Assembly (NCBI RefSeq): GCF_000162575.1
Contig: NZ_CM000776.2
Coordinates: forward strand, 872,950 to 936,949
DNA: 64,000 nt
From: Helicobacter canadensis MIT 98-5491
Lineage (GTDB): Bacteria > Campylobacterota > Campylobacteria > Campylobacterales > Helicobacteraceae
Reading direction: 5' to 3'
Under the pieces are notes generated by a model that ran no database searches, was not told the DNA's origin, and saw only the letters and a program-made list of their open reading frames with translations. Position 1 is the first letter of the stretch; each line of letters starts with the position of its first letter. Of this stretch, positions 55,850 to 64,000 are shown piece after piece. Made by a program: the position numbers and the translations under genes.

Positions 55850-56851
55850 TTGGAAAGAATTGTTGAAATTGAAAAAATGGAATTGGAGGGTGATGAGGAA
55901 GTCAAGCTCCGCCCAAGCGATTGGGATGATTATATAGGGCAAGAAAAACTTAAAAGGAATTTGAAAGTCTTTATTGAAGCGGCTAAAAAGCGTGGAGATG
56001 TCTTAGATCATTTATTGCTTTTTGGACCCCCAGGGCTTGGTAAAACGACTTTAGCTCATATTATTAGCGGTGAGATGAATGCTCCAATTAAAGTTACGGC
56101 TGCACCAATGATTGAAAAAGCAGGTGATTTAGCGGCTATTTTAACTAATCTAAGTGAGGGGGAGATACTTTTTATTGATGAGATTCATAGATTATCTCCT
56201 GCTATTGAAGAGATTTTGTATCCTGCAATGGAAGATTTTAGATTAGATATTATTATCGGTAGCGGTCCTGCAGCCCAAACGGTAAAGATTGATTTGCCTC
56301 GTTTTACGCTTATTGGAGCGACAACAAGAGCTGGGATGATTAGTAATCCATTACGCGATAGGTTTGGAATGCAGTTTCGAATGCAGTTTTATGAAAAAGA
56401 AGAATTGGCTAGAATCGTGCAAATTGCTTCAATTAAGTTGCAAAAAGAATGTTCTAATGAAGGGGCATTAGAGATTGCTAAGCGTTCGCGTGGCACACCT
56501 AGAATCGCCTTGCGTTTGTTGAAACGCGTAAGGGATTTTGCTGAAGTAGCAGAGGAAGAAATCATTACAAAAGAACGCACCCAATATGCTTTAAATGAGC
56601 TTGGAGTTAATGAATATGGCTTTGATGAATTGGATTTGCGTTTTTTGAAGATTATTTGCGAGAGTAGGGGGCGTCCTATTGGGCTTAGCACACTTGCTGC
56701 GGCAATGAGCGAAGATGAGGGGACTGTTGAAGATGTTATTGAGCCTTATTTATTGGTAAATGGATTCTTAGAACGCACTGCTAGGGGTAGAATCGCTACT
56801 CAAAAAACCTATGAATTATTTTCCTTTAGAAATGTAGGGAGTTTATTTTAA
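55850..56851 (+). CDS. ruvB: Holliday junction branch migration helicase RuvB
   Basis: 333 residues, TTG start with GAGGGG five bases before. N-terminal ERIVEIE matches relatives. Walker [12 protein letters not shown] near 63, Walker [11 protein letters not shown], sensor TTRAGMI, arginine-finger region RDRFGMQFR and a C-terminal winged helix ([19 protein letters not shown]). Drives branch migration with RuvA. Confidence 0.98.
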   Translation: MERIVEIEKMELEGDEEVKLRPSDWDDYIGQEKLKRNLKVFIEAAKKRGDVLDHLLLFGPPGLGKTTLAHIISGEMNAPIKVTAAPMIEKAGDLAAILTNLSEGEILFIDEIHRLSPAIEEILYPAMEDFRLDIIIGSGPAAQTVKIDLPRFTLIGATTRAGMISNPLRDRFGMQFRMQFYEKEELARIVQIASIKLQKECSNEGALEIAKRSRGTPRIALRLLKRVRDFAEVAEEEIITKERTQYALNELGVNEYGFDELDLRFLKIICESRGRPIGLSTLAAAMSEDEGTVEDVIEPYLLVNGFLERTARGRIATQKTYELFSFRNVGSLF

Positions 56852-56876
56852 GCTTGATAATTAAAAAATTAAAGGG

Positions 56877-56901
56877 TAGGGTCAAGTGGAAAGTGACCCT
56901 A
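56877..56901. terminator. Terminator hairpin between convergent ruvB and flgL
   Basis: TAGGGTCA and TGACCCTA form a perfect 8-bp stem with a nine-base loop in the 75-base gap between the two stops. On the minus strand it is followed by CCTTTAATTTTTTAA, so it should end flgL transcription; the plus-strand flank is AT-rich with a T run further on. Confidence 0.65.
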
Positions 56902-56926
56902 TTACATAAAATATTAAAGTTTTTTG

Positions 56927-59551
56927 TTAAATGTAATTTACTAGCGAGAGTTGTGAGATTTTGCCAATAGAAGAGAGCATTGCTTGATAGTTTAAAGATA
57001 GGGTAGAAAATTGCAAATATGCTTCTGCAAAATCAGTGTCAATTGTTTCAGAACGCAAGGTTTTAACTTGCACGATAAGTGATTCAGTGCGTTCAATAGA
57101 GTATTCAAATGAATTGCCTTGTGCCCCATTTTTAGTGTGTGCTTTATTGACATGATCGGCTAGATGATCAAACACTAAAAGTGCGTTTTGGATACCAGGA
57201 TTTCGCATACTATCATCATACTCATTGCTGCCTCCAGGTCTATAAGTGCCATCTTCTAGTGCTTGAATGATTGTATCAATTTGTTTGAAAAAATCCACAT
57301 GTGGATCATCAGCAATAATGGCATTATTGGCTTGGAAAGTTAGTGCAGGGTGTCCTGTTGTATTTACTCTGCCATTAGCATCAAGAGCAAAGTTGCTACT
57401 TTGGTTATCATAAAGCATAAATTCCATTCTTGTAGGAGAATTATTAAGATCTTTGAGTTGCATTTGTCCGCTTGAATCAAGGCTAATAGAGACATTATTT
57501 TTAGCATTGCTAATGAGTGTTTCATAAGAAAGTTTTACATCTGGATTGTTGAAGTCTGCACCACCTTGAACAAAGATATTTTGCAAATCTGCTTGGCTTG
57601 AATTGGATAGATTCATTACAATACCTAGAGTATCGGCTAATTGTTGATAGGTAACTTCATCAGCAGGAGTTGCATCACCTGCAACTTGGGGTGGATTTCC
57701 ATTGGGATTTAAGATAGGAATTGGAATATTGGCTATATTAACCCCATTAATTGTGGCAGGAGTTTCAATAATCATATTGGTTCCTGTATCGCTAAACTCT
57801 ATTCTACCGCTAATTGGAGTTCCATTGACATCTTTGACTTCAAAGTTATAAATGTGCCCATCAAGTCCAACTCCTGAAACTTCTGAGAGTTTTGTGCTCA
57901 TTGTAGCATATTCATTGGTATCGCGAACAATTTGTGAGACATTGGAGCTTAGAGTAGAACCTTCTTTACTAAAACCTACTCTATCGTATTCCACGCTATA
58001 ATCATTGCGGAATCCATTGACATTATTACCTGCATTATCTTGAGCAGTAATGGTTAAGCTTAGGGAGCTTTCTCCTGTATAGGGTAGATTGTTTTGAGAT
58101 TGATCGGGTGGAGTTTTTTGGGAAACATTATTGTCAATAATAGTAATTTTTCCATTGCTAAATTGCACTTCAACATTGGCACCTTGTTGATTGTTATACA
58201 TTGTTTTGATAGAATCCATTAAATCTTGCACGGTGGAAGTTGGAGTGATAGTAAAAGTAGAATTTAAGTTATTGTTAGTTGGATTTTTGTCTGCATCATT
58301 GGCGGAGATTCCGCTTAAATCAAGTTGTGTAACGCCATCAGGAAAAATATCTGTTAGCAAAGTTGAAGTTTTTGCAATTTCATTATTATGATTCCTAAAA
58401 GTCGTTGGAATTGTGTGAAGTCTATGATCATTGTAGTCTTCTACAGAAGTGATTTGAGAATTTGAAAAACTACCCAAATAAGGACTTTGAACATAGGTAT
58501 TCACCTTTACTCCGCTATTTAAGAGTGTATCAATATCTGCCGTGCCCACTCCATCTGGATTGGCAGGATCTTGATAGCTACTTGATACCATATAAAATTC
58601 AATATTAGATCGCCCTCCTGTGAGATCCTTTATTTCAATTTCTCCCCATTTATTAAGTGAAACTTCTACAACTTTGCTAGTTTCCGTGTTGCCAAATTCT
58701 TTTCCGATTCTATCAAGTAGATCTTGCACTTTGACGGCTTGATCTTTGTCGTTATAAGCTACTTCCATAGAAAATTTTGATTTAAAGGCTGTCCCATCTG
58801 GTCTGCGACCTGTAATATAGAAAACTTCGGGACCATTGTTGCTAGGATCAGAATCATTATCGCCCACTAAATCGCGTAAGGTATCTTCAGCAGTAATATA
58901 AACTTCTTCGCTATTTCCCGTTGGATGATTTGGATCCATAATTTGAGGGTTTAAAGCACTTTGATTAAACTTTGGGACATTGGTTGAGATAATGCGATTA
59001 GTATCATTATCGGAACCGAAGAATAGTTCATAACCTGTTATATTATAGGTTACAGAGTTGCTGGAGCTAAGAAGGGCATTAAGTGTTGCATTGTTTCCAT
59101 TATAGCTACCATCGCTATTAAAAGGCTTAGAAGTTGTTGCGGTTCCTGCAAAGATAAATTCTCCACCAATGGAAGTATTAGCAATGGATAAAAAGTGATC
59201 GCGAAGGGATTGTAGATCTTGAGCGATAGCTAGACGTGAAGTTTCGCTATGAATATCATTAGCACCTTGGACGAGTTTGCTTTTAAAATTATCCATATTT
59301 TTGACTAATTCACTCAAAGCAGTATCGGTGTGTCGTGTAAAAGTGAGTGCGTTATTGGCAAGTTCTTTGCTTTGGGTTAAAGTTGTGAGATTGTAGTCTA
59401 ATTCAAGTGTTTTATTGAAGATACTACTATCTTGATAGCCATATTGAATCTTTAAGCCATTCATTTGGGCTAAGATTCCATTTAAGCCATTTTGTGTTCT
59501 TCCTTGATAATATTGCAACATTGTATAGCTAGAGTTTGTCCCTATTCTCAT
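56927..59551 (-). CDS. flgL: Flagellar hook-filament junction protein FlgL (large form)
   Basis: 874 residues against about 317 in E. coli. The ends are flagellin-like: MRIGTNSSYTMLQYYQG and a heptad helix to about 150 (SIGGEFIFAGTATTSKPF closes it), and the C-terminal helix ending DTDFAEAYLQFSTLSLNYQA. Residues about 170-780 are a Helicobacter-type insertion of beta-rich surface domains. FlgL joins hook and filament. ATG at 59551 has AGGA six bases before; an ATG at 59557 abuts that site. A sigma-54 site lies upstream. Confidence 0.93.
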   Translation of the reverse strand: MRIGTNSSYTMLQYYQGRTQNGLNGILAQMNGLKIQYGYQDSSIFNKTLELDYNLTTLTQSKELANNALTFTRHTDTALSELVKNMDNFKSKLVQGANDIHSETSRLAIAQDLQSLRDHFLSIANTSIGGEFIFAGTATTSKPFNSDGSYNGNNATLNALLSSSNSVTYNITGYELFFGSDNDTNRIISTNVPKFNQSALNPQIMDPNHPTGNSEEVYITAEDTLRDLVGDNDSDPSNNGPEVFYITGRRPDGTAFKSKFSMEVAYNDKDQAVKVQDLLDRIGKEFGNTETSKVVEVSLNKWGEIEIKDLTGGRSNIEFYMVSSSYQDPANPDGVGTADIDTLLNSGVKVNTYVQSPYLGSFSNSQITSVEDYNDHRLHTIPTTFRNHNNEIAKTSTLLTDIFPDGVTQLDLSGISANDADKNPTNNNLNSTFTITPTSTVQDLMDSIKTMYNNQQGANVEVQFSNGKITIIDNNVSQKTPPDQSQNNLPYTGESSLSLTITAQDNAGNNVNGFRNDYSVEYDRVGFSKEGSTLSSNVSQIVRDTNEYATMSTKLSEVSGVGLDGHIYNFEVKDVNGTPISGRIEFSDTGTNMIIETPATINGVNIANIPIPILNPNGNPPQVAGDATPADEVTYQQLADTLGIVMNLSNSSQADLQNIFVQGGADFNNPDVKLSYETLISNAKNNVSISLDSSGQMQLKDLNNSPTRMEFMLYDNQSSNFALDANGRVNTTGHPALTFQANNAIIADDPHVDFFKQIDTIIQALEDGTYRPGGSNEYDDSMRNPGIQNALLVFDHLADHVNKAHTKNGAQGNSFEYSIERTESLIVQVKTLRSETIDTDFAEAYLQFSTLSLNYQAMLSSIGKISQLSLVNYI

Positions 59552-59591
59552 TAGCATTCCTTATTTTGTTTTAAAATTTTTGAGATTATTG

Positions 59592-59607
59592 AAGCAAAAA
59601 TTATTCC
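59592..59607 (-). promoter_or_regulatory. Sigma-54 promoter of flgL
   Basis: On the minus strand GGAATAATTTTTGCTT: GG and GC separated by exactly ten bases, with GGAA and TTGCTT as in Helicobacter RpoN promoters. The GC lies 43 bases before the flgL ATG, giving a leader of about 30 bases. Such hook-stage genes are activated by FlgR. Confidence 0.7.
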
Positions 59608-59696
59608 TTTTTTAGTAGAAGAGTTGTTGATATTAAAAAAGAATATTCATAGATTTAAATTTAATCGTTTTAAATAATATATTATTACTTTTTTGA

Positions 59697-59702
59697 TAAA
59701 AT
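59697..59702 (+). promoter_or_regulatory. Candidate -10 element of aspS-adk-ppa
   Basis: TAAAAT preceded by TTTTTTGA lies 38 bases before the aspS TTG. AT-rich flanks make this tentative. Confidence 0.35.
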
Positions 59703-59740
59703 CTGCTTTTTGGTAACAATAAAATTTAGGAGCAAGCGTT

Positions 59741-61492
59741 TTGAGAAGCCATTATTGCACAGGTTTAGATGAAAAAGATATTGGTAAAGAAGTAACTTTA
59801 TGTGGTTGGTGTAACACTTATCGGGATCACGGCGGAATCATTTTTATTGATTTGCGCGATAGAAGTGGGATAGTGCAACTTGTTTTTGATCCAAAGGATT
59901 CACAACAGGCTCATAAAATCGCAAGTGAAGTGCGAGATGAGTATGTGCTTGTCGCAAAAGGAAAGGTAAGAAAAAGAGGCGAGGGTTTAGAAAATCCAAA
60001 ACTCAAAACTGGAAAAATTGAAGTTTTGATTGATGAGTTAAACATTGAAAATAAAAGCTTAACCCCACCTATTGCGGTAGGTGATGAGAGTGTGGGCGAA
60101 GATGTGAGATTGAAATATCGCTATTTAGATTTGCGTAATCCGCGTTTGCAAGAAATCTTTATCACAAGAAGCAAGGTTGCTCAAGCTGTGAGAAATTCTT
60201 TAAGCCATTTAGGATTTTTAGAGATTGAAACTCCGATTTTGACTAAAGCTACTCCAGAGGGTGCGAGGGATTATCTTGTGCCAAGCCGTGTGCATCACGG
60301 AGAATTTTATGCATTACCACAAAGCCCACAACTTTTTAAACAACTTTTAATGGTGAGTGGATTTGATAAATATTTTCAAATTGCAAAATGCTTTAGGGAT
60401 GAAGATTTAAGGTTAGATAGACAACCTGAATTTACGCAGATTGATATTGAAATGAGCTTTTGTGAGCAAAAAGATGTGATAGGAGTTGCAGAAGAAGTTT
60501 TAAAATCTATTTTTGCAGCCTGTGGCATTAGTATTCAAATGCCTTTTCCGCATTATACTTATAATGAAGTTATGGAGAAGTATGGTAGCGATAAGCCAGA
60601 TTTGCGTTATGAATTACCGCTTGTGGAAGTAGGGGATTTGTTTATTGATTCAACTAATGAAATTTTTGCTACCATTGCTAAAGATTCTAAGAAAAACCGA
60701 TTTAAAGCACTTTGTGTTAAAGGTGGGGATAATTTCTTCAGTCGAAAAACTTTGGGTGAAGCCGAAGAGTTTGTAAGAAAGTTTGGTGCAAAAGGCTTAG
60801 CGTATTTGCAAATCAAAGAAGAAGGAATCAAAGGACCTTTGGTTAAATTTATCAAAGAAGAGAATCTTAAAACCTTATTAGATCGTGTTGGTGCTAGTGT
60901 GGGTGATATTATATTCTTTGGTGCAGGAGCTAAAAAAGTTGTTTGGGATTATATGGGGCGTTTGCGTCAAAAAGTCGCTAGTGATATGGGAATGATTGAT
61001 GAGAGTGTTTATCAATTCCTGTGGGTAGTGGATTTCCCTATGTTTGAACGCAACGATGATGGCAGTATCTCTGCTTTGCATCATCCTTTCACAATGCCAA
61101 AGAATCTAGAAGTGCAAGATATTGAAGAGATTAATTCAGTGGCGTATGATGTGGTGTTAAATGGTTTTGAGATTGGTGGTGGAAGTATTAGAATCCACAA
61201 ACAAGAGATTCAAAGCAAAGTGTTTGAGCTTTTGGGAATCAGCCAAAAAGAAGCACAAGACAAGTTTAGCTTTTTGCTTGAAGCGTTACAATTTGGAGCG
61301 CCACCACACGGAGGAATCGCCTTTGGTTTAGATAGAATTATTATGTTGCTTTGCAAAGCACATTCTATTCGCGATGTTATTGCATTCCCTAAAACACAAA
61401 AAGCAACTTGTCCGCTTACAGAAGCTCCAAGTCCTGCTAATGAAGAGCAATTAAGAGAATTACACATTAAAGTAAGAGAAACCAAAAAGTAA
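59741..61492 (+). CDS. aspS: Aspartyl-tRNA synthetase (probably non-discriminating)
   Basis: 583 residues, TTG start with TAGGAG eight bases before. N-terminal OB anticodon-binding domain ([23 protein letters not shown]), class II motif 2 [16 protein letters not shown] near 222, GAD insertion (about 300-400), motif 3 [13 protein letters not shown] near 525. In Helicobacter AspRS usually also charges tRNA-Asn with Asp for GatCAB; that is family knowledge, not visible here. Confidence 0.97.
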   Translation: MRSHYCTGLDEKDIGKEVTLCGWCNTYRDHGGIIFIDLRDRSGIVQLVFDPKDSQQAHKIASEVRDEYVLVAKGKVRKRGEGLENPKLKTGKIEVLIDELNIENKSLTPPIAVGDESVGEDVRLKYRYLDLRNPRLQEIFITRSKVAQAVRNSLSHLGFLEIETPILTKATPEGARDYLVPSRVHHGEFYALPQSPQLFKQLLMVSGFDKYFQIAKCFRDEDLRLDRQPEFTQIDIEMSFCEQKDVIGVAEEVLKSIFAACGISIQMPFPHYTYNEVMEKYGSDKPDLRYELPLVEVGDLFIDSTNEIFATIAKDSKKNRFKALCVKGGDNFFSRKTLGEAEEFVRKFGAKGLAYLQIKEEGIKGPLVKFIKEENLKTLLDRVGASVGDIIFFGAGAKKVVWDYMGRLRQKVASDMGMIDESVYQFLWVVDFPMFERNDDGSISALHHPFTMPKNLEVQDIEEINSVAYDVVLNGFEIGGGSIRIHKQEIQSKVFELLGISQKEAQDKFSFLLEALQFGAPPHGGIAFGLDRIIMLLCKAHSIRDVIAFPKTQKATCPLTEAPSPANEEQLRELHIKVRETKK

Positions 61493-61501
61493 GGAGAATT
61501 T

Positions 61502-62074
61502 ATGAAGAAATTATTTTTAGTGATTGGTGCGCCAGGAAGTGGTAAGACCACAGATGCAGAAATTATTAGCAAAAATAATAGTGATTCTATGGTACATTAT
61601 TCTACAGGTGAATTATTACGCGCTGAAATTGCAAGTGGAAGTGAACTAGGGAAGCTCATTGATAGTTTTACTAGCAAAGGGAATCTTGTTCCTTTGGATA
61701 TTGTGGTTAAAACCATTGTGGATGCCATTTCTAATGCACCTAAAGATATTGTAATTATTGATGGTTATCCACGCAGTGTTGAACAAATGCAAGAGTTAGA
61801 TAAGATTTTAGCACAAAAACAAGAAATCATTTTAGAGAGCGTGATTGAAGTTGAAGTGAGTGAAAAAGTCGCTTGTGATAGAGTGCTTGGTAGGGCTAGA
61901 GGTGCAGATGATAGTGTTGAGGTATTTCATAATCGAATGAAAGTGTATTTAGAGCCTTTGGCAGAGATTCAGAAATTTTATACAAGCAAGGGCATTTTGC
62001 ATAAAATTAATGGGGAAAGAACCATTGAAGAAATTGTAAGCGAAATGGAAAATTTTATTAAAAGTAAAAATTAA
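61502..62074 (+). CDS. adk: Adenylate kinase
   Basis: 190 residues. P-loop [10 protein letters not shown] near residue 8, [10 protein letters not shown] and [10 protein letters not shown] are the adenylate kinase blocks. The LID is short (GRARGADDS), giving a compact enzyme. Balances AMP, ADP and ATP. Lies ten bases after aspS and just before ppa. Confidence 0.96.
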   Translation: MKKLFLVIGAPGSGKTTDAEIISKNNSDSMVHYSTGELLRAEIASGSELGKLIDSFTSKGNLVPLDIVVKTIVDAISNAPKDIVIIDGYPRSVEQMQELDKILAQKQEIILESVIEVEVSEKVACDRVLGRARGADDSVEVFHNRMKVYLEPLAEIQKFYTSKGILHKINGERTIEEIVSEMENFIKSKN

Positions 62075-62084
62075 AGGAGAAAAT

Positions 62085-62606
62085 ATGGATTTAAGTAAAA
62101 TTGAAGTAGGAAGTAATCCCGATAAATTAAATGTTGTGATTGAGATTCCTTATGGAAGTAATATTAAATATGAAATTGATAAAGATAGTGGTGCGGTCGT
62201 TGTTGATAGAGTGATGTATAGTGCGATGTTTTATCCTGCAAATTACGGGTTTGTGCCAAATACTTTAAGTGATGATGGTGATCCCGCAGATGTCTTGGTG
62301 ATCAATGAATATCCTTTGCAAGCTGGAAGTGTGATTAAAGCACGATTAATTGGTGTTTTGATTATGGAAGATGAAAGTGGAATGGATGAAAAATTGATCG
62401 CTGTGCCAATTTCAAAGATTGATCCAAGATATGATAACATTAAATCACTAGAAGATTTACCAAAAATTACACTTGATAGAATCAAGAATTTTTTTGAAAC
62501 TTATAAAATGCTAGAGCCAAATAAATGGGTAAAAGTTAAAGAATATCGCGATTTAGAGAGTGCTAAGGGGATTTTAGATAAGGCAATTGCAAATTATAAA
62601 TCATAA
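62085..62606 (+). CDS. ppa: Inorganic pyrophosphatase
   Basis: 173 residues, family I. EIPYGSNIKYEIDKDSG, YPANYGFVPNTLSDDGDPADVLV (metal-binding aspartates) and KEYRD are typical. Removes the pyrophosphate made by synthetases such as the aspS product upstream. Strong AAAGGAG before the ATG. Confidence 0.97.
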   Translation: MDLSKIEVGSNPDKLNVVIEIPYGSNIKYEIDKDSGAVVVDRVMYSAMFYPANYGFVPNTLSDDGDPADVLVINEYPLQAGSVIKARLIGVLIMEDESGMDEKLIAVPISKIDPRYDNIKSLEDLPKITLDRIKNFFETYKMLEPNKWVKVKEYRDLESAKGILDKAIANYKS

Positions 62607-62710
62607 TAAATTAAAAAATTTGTTTCAAAAAGTAATTTTTATAGTTGCAAAATTAGGATTTTAAACAAAGAAATAAAAATATGCTCAACTTTTAGCAAAA
62701 CTTTGTAAAA

Positions 62711-62743
62711 TATAAAATCTTACGCGTAAGTGTAAGTTTTATA
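62711..62743 (+). promoter_or_regulatory. Promoter with inverted repeat upstream of dctP
   Basis: TATAAA (62711-62716) as a -10 candidate is followed at once by CTTACGCGTAAG (62719-62730), a perfect 12-base palindrome, and then GTAAGTTTTATA, which pairs with the left TATAAAATCTTAC. The nested repeats at the likely transcription start look like an operator. Confidence 0.5.
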
Positions 62744-62768
62744 TTTTTACTTCTAAAAGGAGAGATTA

Positions 62769-63788
62769 ATGAAGAAAGTTATTTTAGCTTCAATATTTGC
62801 TACATTTGCTTTAGTTGGTTGTGGAGGTAGCAATAAAGAATCAGCAGCAGCAGATGATTCTAATAAGGTTTATGAGGTTAAATTTGCTCATGTTGTGAGT
62901 GCCAATACTCCAAAAGGAAGGGCGGCTGATTTTTTTGCAAAACGCGTTAATGAAATGACAAATGGTCAAATCGTGGTGCATGTATTCCCATCTGCACAAC
63001 TTGTTGATGATGATAAAGTTTTTCAAGAATTAAAACGCAATAATGTGCAATTAGCAGCACCTAGTTTTTCAAAATTTACTCCCTTTGCTAAAGAATTTAA
63101 CTTATGGGATATTCCTTTCATTTTCCGCGATACAGAGCATTTACATAAAGTAATGGATGGAGAAGTAGGGCAAATTTTAAAAGATGTGATCACTGCTAAA
63201 GGTTATGTGGCATTGGATTATTGGGATGCTGGATTTAAGCAATTTAGCACAAATAAAAAACCAATCATTTTACCAAGTGATGCAGAAGGTCAAAAAATGC
63301 GCATTATGAGCTCTAAAGTGCTAGAAGAACAAACAAAAGCCATTAAAGCAATTCCACAAGTTTTGCCTTTTGGAGAGGTGTATTCAGCATTGCAAACAGG
63401 TGTTGTTGATGCAGCGGAGAATCCACTTTCAAACCTTTATAATTCTAAATTCTATGAAGTGCAAAGCTCTATTACAATGTCTAATCATGGTTATTTAGGT
63501 TATTTGGTGGTTGCAAGTGAGAAGTTTTGGAATGAATTGCCAAAAGATTTACAAGAGAAATTTGTTGCTGCAATGAAAGAAGCGACAGCTTATGAGAGAG
63601 AAGAGAGTGCTAAAGAAGAAGCAATGCTTTTAGATAAACTTAAAGCAGATGATAAAACAGGAACACAGATTTTTGAGCTTACCGAAGATCAAAAGCAACA
63701 ATGGCAAGATGTGATGATAGCTATTTATCCAAAATTTTATGATTTAGTAAGTCAAGAATTGATAGAAAAGACAATTAACACTAAATAG
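62769..63788 (+). CDS. dctP: TRAP transporter solute-binding protein (DctP type)
   Basis: 339 residues. Lipobox ALVGC with Cys at 18, so it is probably a membrane-tethered receptor. TRAP DctP features are KFAHVVSANTPKGRAADFFAKRV, the carboxylate-binding Arg in GQKMRIMSS near 180, and VYSALQTGVVDAAENPLSNLY. Likely binds a C4-dicarboxylate or similar organic acid. The membrane subunit gene follows after 11 bases. Confidence 0.93.
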   Translation: MKKVILASIFATFALVGCGGSNKESAAADDSNKVYEVKFAHVVSANTPKGRAADFFAKRVNEMTNGQIVVHVFPSAQLVDDDKVFQELKRNNVQLAAPSFSKFTPFAKEFNLWDIPFIFRDTEHLHKVMDGEVGQILKDVITAKGYVALDYWDAGFKQFSTNKKPIILPSDAEGQKMRIMSSKVLEEQTKAIKAIPQVLPFGEVYSALQTGVVDAAENPLSNLYNSKFYEVQSSITMSNHGYLGYLVVASEKFWNELPKDLQEKFVAAMKEATAYEREESAKEEAMLLDKLKADDKTGTQIFELTEDQKQQWQDVMIAIYPKFYDLVSQELIEKTINTK

Positions 63789-63799
63789 AAGGGTTGGAT

Positions 63800-64000
63800 T
63801 TGAAAGAATTATTGTTGATGATTCAAAAACCATTTTTGTATGCACACAAAAGTCCTGGCATTAATAGATTTTTTGCGGTTTTGGATACTATAATTGCAGG
63901 AATTAATAAAAATGTTGCTGTGTGGGGAATGGCAATTGGAATTGTGATTACCGCAGTTAATGTATGTATGCGGTATATTGCTGGGTTTTTCCCAGAGATT
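63800..64000 (+). CDS. dctQ: TRAP transporter small permease, N-terminal part (runs off window)
   Basis: 67 codons are visible from a TTG with AAGGG six bases upstream. The frame begins KELLLMIQKP, then NRFFAVLDTIIAGINKNVAVWGMAIGIV, typical of the first membrane helix of DctQ. It should pair with the large permease DctM beyond the edge. The open frame has no stop to the end of the window. Confidence 0.85.
   Translation, partial: MKELLLMIQKPFLYAHKSPGINRFFAVLDTIIAGINKNVAVWGMAIGIVITAVNVCMRYIAGFFPEI

Overview
The window is AT-rich, densely packed chromosomal DNA from an epsilonproteobacterium, almost certainly a Helicobacter of the enterohepatic, non-pylori type. Much of the gene order matches what I remember of H. 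pylori: lysC-hobA-holB-folP, dnaE with its pseudouridine synthase, truD-htpX-folE, trmB-ftsE-ftsX-envC-flaG-fliD-fliS, aspS-adk-ppa and panB-ruvB. The run obgE-proB-fmt-birA-parA-parB-atp-exbB-exbD-tolB-pal-cpoB-slyD follows Campylobacter jejuni. CheR, a receiver-less CheB, a CiaB-like protein and ProB are not features of H. pylori and point to the enterohepatic branch. The species cannot be fixed from this sequence alone.

Layout. 1-8.6 kb: the end of lysC, replication initiation and clamp loader genes (hobA, holB), folate synthesis (folP), a coiled-coil protein, a membrane metallophosphoesterase, the flagellar scaffold gene pflA, xseB and a catalytically degenerate nitrilase-fold protein. 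8.6-15.2 kb: rpoD, dnaE, a SUI1-like protein and an rRNA pseudouridine synthase. 15.2-17.2 kb (minus strand): molybdopterin genes moaD-moaE-mobB-mogA behind a small exported protein. 17.3-23.5 kb: ridA, rplU-rpmA, obgE, proB, fmt, birA, parA, parB. 23.6-29.3 kb: the F1Fo ATP synthase operon with split b/b' stators. 29.3-34.4 kb: the ExbB/ExbD/TolA-like/TolB/Pal/CpoB envelope system and slyD. 34.4-37.0 kb: truD, htpX, folE. 37.0-47.4 kb (minus strand): filament cap genes (flaG, fliD, fliS and a small partner), the cell-division ABC system ftsE-ftsX with an EnvC-type activator, trmB, a fibronectin-III lipoprotein and rluD. 47.5-54.5 kb: rodA running into a CAU tRNA, a metal-binding domain protein, a DjlA-like J-protein, a CiaB-like zinc-peptidase-motif protein, cheR, cheB', yigZ and a putative outer-membrane protein. 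54.55-54.92 kb: tmRNA on the minus strand. 55-59.6 kb: panB, ruvB and, convergent, a very large flgL. 59.7-64 kb: aspS, adk, ppa and the start of a TRAP dicarboxylate-type transporter (dctP, dctQ).

The genes serve replication and partition, energy conservation (ATP synthase next to proton-motive-force-driven Tol-type proteins), envelope and division, and motility and chemotaxis. I see no insertion sequence, prophage, CRISPR array or defence island. Nearly all genes are ordinary core genes, and no wholly new system was recognised. The best leads are a nitrilase-fold protein lacking two catalytic residues, a CiaB-like protein with a gluzincin-type zinc motif coupled to chemotaxis adaptation genes, rodA ending inside a tRNA gene, an inverted repeat at the TRAP operon promoter, and a small exported protein heading the molybdopterin operon.
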